A DNA stretch of 64,000 nt from Spirosoma sp. KCTC 42546. GTDB taxonomy: Bacteria; Bacteroidota; Bacteroidia; Cytophagales; Spirosomataceae. The DNA lies in assembly GCF_006965485.1 (NCBI RefSeq), contig NZ_CP041360.1, forward strand, positions 6,490,501 through 6,554,500. The letters run 5' to 3'. The notes beneath the pieces were generated by a model, which was not told where the DNA came from, made no database searches, and saw nothing but the letters and a program-made list of their open reading frames with translations. Of the stretch, positions 35,296-45,000 are shown piece after piece. The position numbers were made by a program, and so were the translations under genes. How positions within the stretch are numbered: position 1 is the first letter of the stretch; each line of letters begins with the position of its first letter.

Positions 35296-36546
35296 ATGAA
35301 TCAAACCGTTAATCCTTCACGGCTATTCCTGGCAAGCTGTCTTGCCATTATTACCACAGCCTTTTCGTTCAGTATACGGGCGGGTATTCTGCCTCAACTA
35401 GGCACTGAGTTTGGGTTGACTGCCGAGCAGTTGGGCTTTATCAATTCCATGTTCTTTTTTGGGTTTCCTATTTCGATGATCATTGGTGGTATCGTTTACC
35501 ATACAGTAGGTCCAAAAATCATTATGCAGGTTGCCGTTGTTGCGCACACACTGGGAATTTTACTGACTATTTATGCAGGTGGCTACACAGGCCTGTTATT
35601 CTCGACATTCTTCATCGGTTTTGGGAATGGTTGTACAGAGGCCGCCTGTAACCCAATGATTGCCGATATGTATACCAGCAGCAAGCTGAATAAAATGCTA
35701 GGCCGGTTCCATATGTGGTTTCCAGGAGGAATTGTTATTGGTAGCTTAATCTCCAAATTCATGACTGAAGGCGGTTTCTCCTGGCAGGCTCAGATCTGGG
35801 TGCTTATGCTTCCTACCGTAGTCTATGCATTCCTGTTTTTCGGGCAGGCTTTCCCAAAGCCAAAAGTGGAAGGCGTTACGTCGTTAGCGAAAAACTTCCA
35901 GGCTATGCTAACTCCTTTATACATTGCCCTGTTCTGCTGCATGGCGCTGACCGCTATCACCGAATTTGGTCCTAACCAGTGGGTAGCTGTTGTGTTAAGC
36001 AGTAGCGGAGCAGATGCCATGCTGGTATTAGCGTTGACATTTGGTGTCATGACGGTTGGGCGGCTTTTCACCGGGCCGGTTGTGGCACAATTTGGTCAGA
36101 CAGGCGTATTACTTGGCGGTGCAGTCTTAGCCACCATCGGTATTTATATGTTTAGTACGGTTACTGGTCCAATCGCTTATTTAGCTGCTGTCATATTTGG
36201 TCTTGGCGTATGCTTTAACTGGCCAACCATGATTGGCTTTGTTGCGCAGCGGGTTCCCTTAAGCGGAGCACTGGGCATGTCTATTATTGGTGGTGTAGGT
36301 ATGCTATCAACGTCTATCTTCCAGCCTATCATCGGCCGGTGGATCGATTCAGACCATGCAGCAGCAGCAGCCAAAGGCCTTAGCGGATCAGCCCTGGAGT
36401 TAGCCGCCGGTCAAGCTACCCTGTCTACCATGATGACGTTTCCGATTATCCTGATTTTTGCCTTCACAGCCCTTTGGTTTTGGTTACGCAATAGCAAATC
36501 TGGGCTTGTCGATGAAACCGTTGTGCTGGAACAACCTCAATTGTAA
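35296..36546 (+). CDS. MFS transporter
   Basis: 416 residues with 12 predicted membrane helices. The N-terminus (FLASCLAIITTAFSFSIRAG), the helix 2-3 loop and the phrase TFFIGFGNGCTEAACNPMIA place it in the sugar/nucleoside-type MFS carriers of Bacteroidota. It is divergent from the oxidoreductase/isomerase operon and probably imports that pathway's substrate. Two hairpins follow the stop codon. Confidence 0.88.
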   Translation: MNQTVNPSRLFLASCLAIITTAFSFSIRAGILPQLGTEFGLTAEQLGFINSMFFFGFPISMIIGGIVYHTVGPKIIMQVAVVAHTLGILLTIYAGGYTGLLFSTFFIGFGNGCTEAACNPMIADMYTSSKLNKMLGRFHMWFPGGIVIGSLISKFMTEGGFSWQAQIWVLMLPTVVYAFLFFGQAFPKPKVEGVTSLAKNFQAMLTPLYIALFCCMALTAITEFGPNQWVAVVLSSSGADAMLVLALTFGVMTVGRLFTGPVVAQFGQTGVLLGGAVLATIGIYMFSTVTGPIAYLAAVIFGLGVCFNWPTMIGFVAQRVPLSGALGMSIIGGVGMLSTSIFQPIIGRWIDSDHAAAAAKGLSGSALELAAGQATLSTMMTFPIILIFAFTALWFWLRNSKSGLVDETVVLEQPQL

Positions 36547-36560
36547 GCTCGATCAACTCC

Positions 36561-36590
36561 CGAAACGTTAAGCGTTTCGAGAAGTTTTTT
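36561..36590 (+). terminator. Short hairpin with T-run after the MFS gene
   Basis: CGAAACG (36561-36567), TTAAG loop, CGTTTCG (36573-36579), then AGAAG and six T. A weaker first terminator 14 bp after the stop. Confidence 0.5.
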
Positions 36591-36599
36591 AATTTCAAG

Positions 36600-36634
36600 A
36601 CGCCCCATAGTCATCTGGCTATGGGGCGTTTTTG
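36600..36634 (+). terminator. Rho-independent terminator after the MFS gene
   Basis: Stem ACGCCCCATAG (36600-36610) with CTATGGGGCGT (36619-36629), 8-nt loop, then TTTTTG. A strong canonical terminator. Confidence 0.85.
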
Positions 36635-36743
36635 TATGTAAACAAATTAAATATCAATTAATTAAGCTATATTGATTAAACCCTACTGTGCTGTTTATTG
36701 TCAGTCTTCAATAAACCTCTGAACCCGTAAAATTACTTATGCC

Positions 36744-38294
36744 GTGGCTCTACTCGATGCGTATACAAAACCTCTGACGGCAGACCAGGTAGCTTACCTG
36801 CTCCGAAGGGCTACGTTCGGCCCTACTTCTGGCCAAATCAAGACGTTTACTGGGCAAACTGCGGCTCAGGTCGTACCGAAACTCCTGGCCGATCAGCCTG
36901 CTCCTGCCCTTCCACTCGATCTAAAAACGAGCAGGACATTTACGGATCAGCCATTCGACACAACGAATCAGGGCACATTTGAAGCGTATGTAAAAATGTG
37001 GTGGGCCAATCTGATGCTCAACCAGCCAGTATCGCTGATCGAAAAAATGACCTTGTTCTGGTCCAACCATTTCGTCACTAACGATTCAACCGTGAATGAC
37101 TACCGGTATATGTATCGGTACAATACGTTGCTTCGGCAATACGCACTGGGGAATTTTAAAGCATTTACAATAGCTATTACCCAGGACCCGGCTATGCTTC
37201 GGTTTCTGAACGGCAATCAGAATGTGGTGGGTACAGCCAATGAAAATTACGCCCGTGAGCTACAGGAACTCTTTACCATCGGGCGCAATGGTGGGTATAC
37301 CGAAGCAGATGTCCGGGCTGCGGCTAAGGTGCTAACGGGTTGGGCCGATACGGGTTATCGTGATGTGACTACCGCCACTATTGGTAATACTTTTAGGGCG
37401 AATCGGCATGACACGACCGACAAAACGTTCTCGTCAACGTATCAGAATACGGTAATTAAAGGCCGTTCAGGGGCTAACGCGGGGCTGGATGAACTGACCG
37501 ATCTGGTGGATATGATCCTGAAGAACGTGGAAACGCCCCGGTACATCTGCCGAAAACTGTATCGCTGGTTTATCAACTCCGATATTCCAGACGCCGTTGA
37601 AACGAATTTTATTCAGCCACTCGCTGATTTATTTCGCAAAGCTAACTTCGAAATCAAACCCGTATTGACGGCCCTTTTCCAAAGCCAGCATTTCTTCGAT
37701 GAAGCCCTAAGAGGAGCGGTCATTAAGTCGCCTACCGATTTAGTGGTGGGAACTTTACGTTTTTGGGGACTACAGTCGCCTGACCCAACCCAGAACATAA
37801 CTGCCTACTACCAAATTGGAAACTACATAAATGCCCGAATTAAAGAAGAACAGCAGGATTTACTGAACCCGCCCACAGTTTTCGGCTGGACGGCCTACTA
37901 CCAAACGGGCTATTACCAGCAATGGATTAATTCCACTACGCTGGGATTACGGGGCAATTTTGGGGATGTACTTACCAATGGTGCTCAGAAATTGAATGGC
38001 AGAGTGGTCGTTGACGGACTGACGTACGCAAAAACAATGTCGGACCCGACTGACCCTGCGAAGTTGGTTACGGAGATGACAGCGCAACTGCTTTCCATTC
38101 CACTGGATCAGGTGCAGAAAGATTTCCTGACCGATACGGTTTTACTCGGCTCCATTCCACGCTATGAGTGGACCAGCGAGTGGAACGACTATGTGAAGAA
38201 CCCGAACGATGCTGCCAAGAAACAGGCGGTTCAGCTAAAGTTAACTACGCTCCTGCAATACATTTTCCGCATGGCCGAGTACCAGGTAATTTAA
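36744..38294 (+). CDS. DUF1800-family protein
   Basis: 516 residues. The start is a GTG at 36744, the only start codon in frame between an upstream TGA (36720) and the first conserved block LLRRATFGPTSGQIK. Other family landmarks are MTLFWSNHFVT, NYARELQELFTIGRNGGYTE and ICRKLYRWFINSDI. The biochemical role is unknown. DUF1800 genes almost always precede a DUF1501 gene, as here, and the two are thought to act together at the envelope. No obvious signal peptide is present in this frame. Confidence 0.88.
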   Translation: MALLDAYTKPLTADQVAYLLRRATFGPTSGQIKTFTGQTAAQVVPKLLADQPAPALPLDLKTSRTFTDQPFDTTNQGTFEAYVKMWWANLMLNQPVSLIEKMTLFWSNHFVTNDSTVNDYRYMYRYNTLLRQYALGNFKAFTIAITQDPAMLRFLNGNQNVVGTANENYARELQELFTIGRNGGYTEADVRAAAKVLTGWADTGYRDVTTATIGNTFRANRHDTTDKTFSSTYQNTVIKGRSGANAGLDELTDLVDMILKNVETPRYICRKLYRWFINSDIPDAVETNFIQPLADLFRKANFEIKPVLTALFQSQHFFDEALRGAVIKSPTDLVVGTLRFWGLQSPDPTQNITAYYQIGNYINARIKEEQQDLLNPPTVFGWTAYYQTGYYQQWINSTTLGLRGNFGDVLTNGAQKLNGRVVVDGLTYAKTMSDPTDPAKLVTEMTAQLLSIPLDQVQKDFLTDTVLLGSIPRYEWTSEWNDYVKNPNDAAKKQAVQLKLTTLLQYIFRMAEYQVI

Positions 38295-38295
38295 A

Positions 38296-38375
38296 ACTAA
38301 AGAGCGAAAGAGTGAAAGAGTGGCTAGCGCGTCTTTCCTTCACTCATTCGCTCTTTCACTCTTTCGCTCTTTAAA
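38296..38375. repeat. GAAAGAGT-word foldback with a perfect 22-bp stem
   Basis: AAAGAGCGAAAGAGTGAAAGAG (shown as AAAGAGCGAAAGAGTGAAAG plus AG; 38299-38320) pairs perfectly with 38351-38372 over a 30-nt loop. It begins 1 bp after the DUF1800 stop codon and ends 5 bp before the DUF1501 ATG at 38380. Confidence 0.75.
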
Positions 38376-38379
38376 CGCC

Positions 38380-39951
38380 ATGAAGCGTCGTAATTTCCTC
38401 CGCTATGCGGCTTCCTCGCTGGTGCTGCCAGTTCTGATTGATGGGTACGGGGCTAAGGCCTTTGCTCGTCCATCGTCGTTCATTCAATCGCTGATTAGCC
38501 TGGCCGACCAAAGCGATCGGGTGCTGGTAATTATCCAGTTGCAGGGTGGCAATGATGGACTGAACATGGTCATTCCGCTCGATCAAATGAGCGTGTATAC
38601 AGCACCGAACTTTCGGGGCAACATTGCTATACCGGAAGCGAAAGCCCTTAAGTTAAAAAACTACGCCGGAACCGGTCTGCACCCCGCCATGACGGGTATG
38701 CAGCAACTGTTCAACGAAGGCAAGCTGAGTATTGTGCAGGGGGTATCCTACCCAACACCGAACTTCTCCCACTTCCGCGCCAGCGACATCTGGATGACTG
38801 CCGTCGACTCCAACCAAACAGCCACTTCAGGCTGGACAGGCCGGTACCTTGACCAACGTTTTCCTGGCTTTCCAGATAAGTACCCCACAGCCCAAATGCC
38901 TGATCCGCCAGCTATTCAGATCGGCTATGTAACGGCAACCTCTTTGCTTGGGCCAACGAATTCAATGGCAGTTGTACTACAAGACCCTGAAACCTTCGCC
39001 CGCTTAGTGGGGGATAAACCGAACGCGCCCGCCACCAACCTGACGGGTTATGCCGGTCAGCAAATTGACTACATTCGGCAGCAGCAGGCCAGTTCGGTGA
39101 GTTATGCGGGGCAGATTAAAACGGCGGCTGGTAAAGGAAAAAATCTGGCAACCTATCCCACCGCAAATGCCCTCGGTGACCAACTGAAAATCATTGCCCG
39201 GCTCATTTCGGGTGGGCTGCAAACCAAAGTTTATTACGTAACGCTTGGCGGTTTCGACAACCATGCCGCTCAGGTAGTTGCTACTGATACCACCACAGGC
39301 ACTCATGCCAACCTGCTCAAAACGCTCTCCGACGCCGTGTCGGCTTTCCAGAACGACCTGACGCAGTTGAAAGTAGACGACCGGGTGGTAGGCATGACCT
39401 TCTCGGAGTTTGGTCGACGGGCAATTTCAAACGGCAGCTACGGAACCGACCACGGTACTTCAGCTCCGATGTTTGTCTTTGGCACAGCTATTAAATCGCC
39501 AATGGTGGGTAAGAATCCAAACCTGAGCGATCTGGACAACAACAACCTGAAAATGCAGACCGATTTCCGGCAAGTCTACGCAGCCATCCTAACCGATTGG
39601 TTTGGTACCGACGCCAGTACTGAAACAGCTACCTTGTTTAAAGACTTTCCAGTTGCTACCGTGTTCCGCGCACCAGCGGTGGTTACCGCAATTGATCCCG
39701 GCGCAACCGAAGCAAAGCTCTTTCCAAATCCCGCTTCTGCAGAAGTCGTACTGGAATCAGACTGGCTGGTACAGGGGGTAAAATCTGTGCAGGTGGCCAA
39801 CATGCAGGGGCGGTTTTTATCGATAGATAGCTCGCGTCCAACGCCAACATCCGTGTTGTTAAATGTAGGAAGTTTACCAACCGGCGATTATGTATTACGG
39901 GTTGAAACGGCGCAGGGATTACTGACAAAACGGATGGTTATAGCGCGTTGA
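38380..39951 (+). CDS. DUF1501-family protein with Tat signal and T9SS type A tail
   Basis: 523 residues from the ATG at 38380; a longer frame to 38320 would be translated from the foldback. The N-terminus KRRNFLRYAASSLVLPVLID is a near-ideal twin-arginine signal. The body matches DUF1501, an alkaline-phosphatase-like fold (VLVIIQLQGGNDGLNMVIPL, HPAMTGMQQLFNEGKL, FSEFGRRAISNGSYGTDHGT). The last 80 residues are a type IX sorting domain (AKLFPNPASAEVVLES, VQVANMQGR, LPTGDYVLRV, KRMVIAR). It pairs with DUF1800 just upstream. Tat export followed by type IX sorting is an uncommon combination. Confidence 0.88.
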   Translation: MKRRNFLRYAASSLVLPVLIDGYGAKAFARPSSFIQSLISLADQSDRVLVIIQLQGGNDGLNMVIPLDQMSVYTAPNFRGNIAIPEAKALKLKNYAGTGLHPAMTGMQQLFNEGKLSIVQGVSYPTPNFSHFRASDIWMTAVDSNQTATSGWTGRYLDQRFPGFPDKYPTAQMPDPPAIQIGYVTATSLLGPTNSMAVVLQDPETFARLVGDKPNAPATNLTGYAGQQIDYIRQQQASSVSYAGQIKTAAGKGKNLATYPTANALGDQLKIIARLISGGLQTKVYYVTLGGFDNHAAQVVATDTTTGTHANLLKTLSDAVSAFQNDLTQLKVDDRVVGMTFSEFGRRAISNGSYGTDHGTSAPMFVFGTAIKSPMVGKNPNLSDLDNNNLKMQTDFRQVYAAILTDWFGTDASTETATLFKDFPVATVFRAPAVVTAIDPGATEAKLFPNPASAEVVLESDWLVQGVKSVQVANMQGRFLSIDSSRPTPTSVLLNVGSLPTGDYVLRVETAQGLLTKRMVIAR

Positions 39952-39959
39952 GGGTTCGT

Positions 39960-40874
39960 TCACTTCTTTAGCTTCTTAAAATCGTCCAGCGTGCCGGTTA
40001 TCGTCGACACGAACTTGCTGTGCTGAATCATGGGGTTGTTTTTTGGATCGATGAGTTTGCTTCGGAACTTAACCTCATAAGGGGTGTCCTTTTTATCGAA
40101 CAGCATTTTGGGTAGCACACTCAATGTTTTACCGGGCCGGGCTGTCACAGGAAAAATAACGGGCGTAGTAGACTGGGCTTTTATCAGGATCGGCTCCGGC
40201 TGATAGCCATCCGCAATGGTCTTCCCTGCAATAGTGACGGTATAGTGCGCATCCGTAATATTGAATGGAAATTTATTCCTGTTCGTAATACTAACTTTAG
40301 CTGCGATATCAGTTCGTTTTAACCCCAATTTTCCGAAGTCAATATCATCGATTTTAACCTTTGGTAAATAAAAAGTCGGCATTCGCTTGTCAACGGTTGT
40401 CTCGAATGTTTTTTGTCCCAGAATGGGGATATCCAGGGCAAATTTTGTCCGCATTTTATAGTTGGTACTATCAATATCCTTTCGGTCAAGTGTTTCAAGG
40501 ACTTTTGTTAGCTTCTTCAGCAGCAATTTAGCTGGCAACATCACGACTGTACTATCACCAGCTTTCACCTCAATGGGCTTTTTATACGCATCAACCATCA
40601 CTGGCGTATTAGCGATATAGAATGTATAATCCATATTGGGCGACTTAAAGCCAACTGGCAAAGGATTATCAATCAGCATATACAGATTCATTCGGACGGT
40701 ATCCTCACTAATATCTGTAATCGCAAAGCGGGTCATCTCTAACCTGGGTTTCAGCGTATTATCGTACGCACCACCTTCGGCAGCAGCCTCATGCTTTAAA
40801 CGACTATACCATATATACGCTCCCAGTGCCCCTAGTAACAACAGAGCCAGTGCAATAATCCATCCTTTTTTCAT
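39960..40874 (-). CDS. LEA type 2 (WHy)-domain membrane-anchored protein
   Basis: 304 residues from the ATG at 40874, followed by an N-terminal membrane anchor (MKKGWIIALALLLLGALGAY). The periplasmic part contains two Ig-like LEA-14/WHy-type domains (MNLYMLIDNPLPVGFKSPNM and AAKVSITNRNKFPFNITDAH, both with the N-P/N-x-F-PF pattern). Such domains are linked to stress or to envelope structure, but the function in bacteria is poorly known. It is convergent with the DUF1501 gene with only 8 bp between stops. Confidence 0.8.
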   Translation of the reverse strand: MKKGWIIALALLLLGALGAYIWYSRLKHEAAAEGGAYDNTLKPRLEMTRFAITDISEDTVRMNLYMLIDNPLPVGFKSPNMDYTFYIANTPVMVDAYKKPIEVKAGDSTVVMLPAKLLLKKLTKVLETLDRKDIDSTNYKMRTKFALDIPILGQKTFETTVDKRMPTFYLPKVKIDDIDFGKLGLKRTDIAAKVSITNRNKFPFNITDAHYTVTIAGKTIADGYQPEPILIKAQSTTPVIFPVTARPGKTLSVLPKMLFDKKDTPYEVKFRSKLIDPKNNPMIQHSKFVSTITGTLDDFKKLKK

Positions 40875-41088
40875 AACGTTCTGTCTATAAGACAATGTAA
40901 CTTAGGGTAGAATCAGACTGTTCATAAAACCGTTTTATACTGAGAATCAGGACTTATTCCATCAACAAGTCGAAAGTCTGTGACCAAACAGCTTTTCTGA
41001 TCGTATTCACGACAAAGTATGCTTTTATGAAACTAAACTTTTTCAGGCAACGGGTGTCTTATTGAAAAGAACTCTGATATAAATAGCC

Positions 41089-41859
41089 ATGCGAACGCTC
41101 CTGGTTGGCCTATTATTCCTGACAGTAGCCTGTCGCCGTCCTTCTACGCAGTTGGCAGCAATGATGACCCCTGTCAATCAACCCTCCGACTTCAGCCAAT
41201 ACCTGAAAGCAGGCGATGAACTCATTGCCCAGGGTAATGATCCCTCCTGGTCACTCACGATCAATTCCTCTAAAGGTATTTTACGCTTTAAAACATTGGC
41301 GGGGGATAGCCTGGTAACCTCCGTGCCGGAACGTCAGACAGACTCGGATGGTACTTTCCGATACAATTCCGCAGGGGGTACCGAAAAAATCAGTGCGTTG
41401 TTCCGGTCGGAAAGTTGCGTCGATAAACTATCGGGGCAGCGGTTTGATTACCGGGTTGAAGTCAATTTCAACCGAAAGAGCTATACGGGCTGTGGGGCTT
41501 CCTTACAGCAACTTGCTTTACTCAACGACATATGGGTATTAGCGAGTTTTCAGGGAAATCCAATTGCCGCTGGTGGTCCTCGCAACGAACTGCCCCGCCT
41601 GGAAATATCCCTTTCCGAAGGTCGCGTTACGGGTACAACAGGCTGCAACCGGCTGAGCGGAACCATTAAAGCCGATACCCAAAAAATATTGTTCGGCCCA
41701 CTGGTTACAACCAAAATGGCTTGTATGGGCGAAGTGGGTCAGTTTGAAAGTAAGTTTCTACAGGAATTTACAGAACCGCTTGCGTATCAGGTAAATGAGG
41801 GTAAGCTAACCTTACTGCGCGGAGGTAAATCTATCATGGTATTCAGGAAAGTAGATTAG
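41089..41859 (+). CDS. META-domain (HslJ-like) lipoprotein
   Basis: 256 residues. Lipoprotein signal MRTLLVGLLFLTVAC. Residues about 40-145 form a COG3650-like domain (GNDPSWSLTINSSKGILRF, NRKSYTGCGASL). Residues about 150-255 form the META domain (DIWVLASFQGNPI, EGRVTGTTGCNRLSGTIKA, TTKMACMG). META proteins occur in heat-shock and antibiotic-resistance contexts; the molecular role is not settled. Single gene with its own terminator. Confidence 0.88.
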   Translation: MRTLLVGLLFLTVACRRPSTQLAAMMTPVNQPSDFSQYLKAGDELIAQGNDPSWSLTINSSKGILRFKTLAGDSLVTSVPERQTDSDGTFRYNSAGGTEKISALFRSESCVDKLSGQRFDYRVEVNFNRKSYTGCGASLQQLALLNDIWVLASFQGNPIAAGGPRNELPRLEISLSEGRVTGTTGCNRLSGTIKADTQKILFGPLVTTKMACMGEVGQFESKFLQEFTEPLAYQVNEGKLTLLRGGKSIMVFRKVD

Positions 41860-41880
41860 TGTCAATTTAACCTTTATTTT

Positions 41881-41915
41881 AAGCGAACGGCTACAGTGTA
41901 GCGTTCGCTTTTTCG
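41881..41915 (+). terminator. Rho-independent terminator after the META-domain gene
   Basis: AAGCGAACGGCTAC (41881-41894) pairs with GTAGCGTTCGCTT (41898-41910) with one bulged G, followed by TTT. Confidence 0.75.
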
Positions 41916-41916
41916 T

Positions 41917-41924
41917 TACTTTTG
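41917..41924 (+). promoter_or_regulatory. Candidate Bacteroidota -7 element
   Basis: TACTTTTG fits TAnnTTTG exactly and lies between a terminator and the 42018 gene, giving a leader of about 85 nt. I see no clear -33 TTTG at the expected distance. Confidence 0.35.
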
Positions 41925-42017
41925 TTTCCCAATAAAAGTCTATTGAATCATCAAATAAGTTAAGCGGCTAATTGGCTTGTAGCCGTAAAAAAACCAATCT
42001 GCATAAATCCCAATCCT

Positions 42018-45000
42018 ATGAAAAACTTACGGCTTCACTCCCAGGCATTGTTGCTGATGGGCGTGCTGGCAACTGCCGTGTCTACGCCGACAAATACGGT
42101 CTGGGCACAAACAACGGCCAAACGAACAGCCAGTAAACCGGCTATGGCTTCGGCAGACAACCCTATGGCCCTGAACCGGGTATTGGTCTTTTCGAGAACG
42201 AAAGGGTTTCGGCATGCCTCTATCCCTGTTGGAAAGATGGCCATTATGAAACTCGGCCAGGAAAACGGGTTCGGCGTTGATACCACCGAAGATGCCACGA
42301 AAATTAATGAAGCAAACCTTAAACGCTACAGTGCGGTTATCTTCCTAAGCACTACGGGCAATATCCTCGACGATGTCCAGCAAGCCGCTTTTGAACGATA
42401 CATTCAGGCAGGCGGTGGCTTTGTCGGTATTCACGCAGCCGCAGACACCGAATATGACTGGCCCTGGTACAACCAGTTGGTGGGTGCTTATTTCTTAAAT
42501 CACCCGAAGCAGCAAAACGCCGAAATTGACATCATCGACAAAAGTCACCCATCAACTAAAATGCTGCCGGACGTATGGAAGCGCTGGGATGAGTGGTATA
42601 GCTACAAGAGTATCCAGCCTGATCTGAAAGTCCTGGGTAAACTGGATGAGAAAACCTACGAAGGAGGCAAAAACGGCGACAATCACCCCTTTATCTGGCA
42701 TCACGATTTTGATGGTGGGAAGGCTTTTTACACCGGTGGTGGCCATACGGATGAGTCATACAGCGACCCACTCTTTTTGCAGCATATTCTGGGTGGTATC
42801 AAATCCGTAATGGCAACCAGCCTGAAATTTGGCCAGGCTAAAACGCAACCCTTTCCTGAGGAAAACCGCTTTGAGCAACAGGTGTTGATTCAGGGGATGG
42901 ATGAACCAACGGAATTGGTTGTATTAGACAATGGCAAAGTACTGTATACGCAGCGCAAAGGTGAGCTGACGGTGTATGACCCCAAGAAGAAATCGAAAAA
43001 AGTAGTCGCTAATTTCCCGGTTTTCAGCAAGTTTGAATACGGCCTGATGGGTCTCAACATCGACCCAAACTTCAAGCAGAATAAGTGGATCTACGTCTAT
43101 TACTCCCCATCAACCGGAAAAACCGTTGCCGATACAGCCCAACACTTATCGCGCTTTGTATATGATGATGTGAAGGATACCGTTCTGCTCAATACCGAAA
43201 AAGTACTGCTCACCATTCCTGTAAAGCGTGACGGTTGCTGCCATACAGGCGGTTCGATTGCCTGGGATCGGAAAGGCAATTTGTACCTCTCGGCAGGTGA
43301 CGATACCAACCCATTTAACTCCGATGGCTATGCGCCTATCGACGAGCGGGCCGGTCGCGGTGGTTGGGATGCCCGGTTGACCTCAAGTAACACGAATGAT
43401 TTGCGAGGTAAAATTATGCGGATTCATCCCGAAGCTGATGGCACATACACCATTCCCGAAGGAAACCTTTTCCCCAAAGGAACGCCAAAAACCCGGCCCG
43501 AGATTTACGTAATGGGTAACCGCAATCCGTATCGTATTTCGGTGGATCAGCGCACGGGGTTCCTGTACTGGGGCGAAGTTGGCCCGGATGCCGGTAACAA
43601 CAGCACTAAATACGGCCCACGTGGTCACGACGAAATGAACCAGGCCCGCAAGGCAGGCTATTTTGGCTGGCCGTTGTTTGTGGCTGATAACCGTCCTTAT
43701 AATCAGCGCACCTTTGCCGATAGCACAACGGGCCCTCTGTTTGATCCGATGAAACCGATCAACAATTCGCCCCACAATACCGGCCTGACCGAGTTGCCAC
43801 CCGCTCAAAAAGCGTTTATCTATTACCCCTACGCAGAATCGCCGGAGTTTGGCGAAATTGTTGGCAAAGGCGGTCGTAATGCGATGGGTGGCCCCGTGTA
43901 TTACTACGACGATTATCCGGAAACTGCGGTAAAATTTCCCCGTCATTTCGATGGCAAATTCTTTGCTTACGACTGGATTCGCGACTGGATTCATCCGGTT
44001 ACGATGAAAGAGAACGGCGATTTCGTGAAGATGGAGAACTTCATGCCCAGCACAAAGTTTTCACACATCATCGATATGCAGTTTGCCAATGACGGCTCAC
44101 TCTATACGATTGAATACGGCCAGAAATGGTTCGGCGCCAATGCCGACGCCCGCCTGTCTCGCATTACCTACAACGCCGGTAACCGTAAGCCGGTTGCGGT
44201 GGCTAGCTCGAACAAAACAGTTGGTGCTGCTCCGTTAGTGGTGAAGTTCGATTCGAAAGGATCCATGGATTATGACGGCGATGCGCTGAAATATGAGTGG
44301 TCATTTGGAAATGGTGCGCCAAAGCAAATGACGGCTAACCCAACGGTTACGTTTAGCAAACCCGGAACCTATCCGGCTACCCTGAAAGTGACCGATGCTG
44401 CTGGAAACGTAGCCACGAAGTCAATGGAAATAAAGGTCGGAAACGACGAACCTAAAGTAGAAGTCGCCGTTGCCGGAAACAAGACCTTCTATTTCGCTGA
44501 CAAACCGGTGAAGTATGCAGTAAAAGTGGTTGATAAAGAAGACGGAACCCTTCAAAAAGGAATCAATGCCGACGATGTTACGATGACAATTGACTACCTG
44601 GAAGGCTTCGATAAAACGATGCTGGCACAGGGGCACCAGGCTAATCTGGGCACGTCTACAGGCAAGCGGCTGATGGAGTTAAGCGACTGCAAAGCCTGCC
44701 ATGCTATTGACCAGAAGTCGATTGGACCCGCTTACATCGAAGTGGCCAGGAAATACAAAGGTGCTCAGGTTGAAGGAAAACTGGCGCGGAAGATTATTTC
44801 TGGTGGTGGCGGTGTTTGGGGCGAACAAGCCATGAGCGCTCACCCACAGTTGAAAGAAAGCGAAGCCACGGATATGGTTCGCTACATCCTCTCCCTGGCC
44901 GATGAGAAAAAGGCAAATCGTCAACCTATTGCAGGCGATTACGTACCCGCACAGCAGAAAAAAGACGGTTCCTACATCCTGACGGCCAGCTATACCGATC

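Noticed and set aside
34982..35299. 105-codon plus-strand frame upstream of the MFS gene
   Set aside because: It overlaps the MFS start, has no domain or signal pattern and lies where promoters for two divergent genes are expected.
43383..43994. 203-codon minus-strand frame in the ThuA fusion gene
   Set aside because: Shadow frame opposite the sugar dehydrogenase domain.
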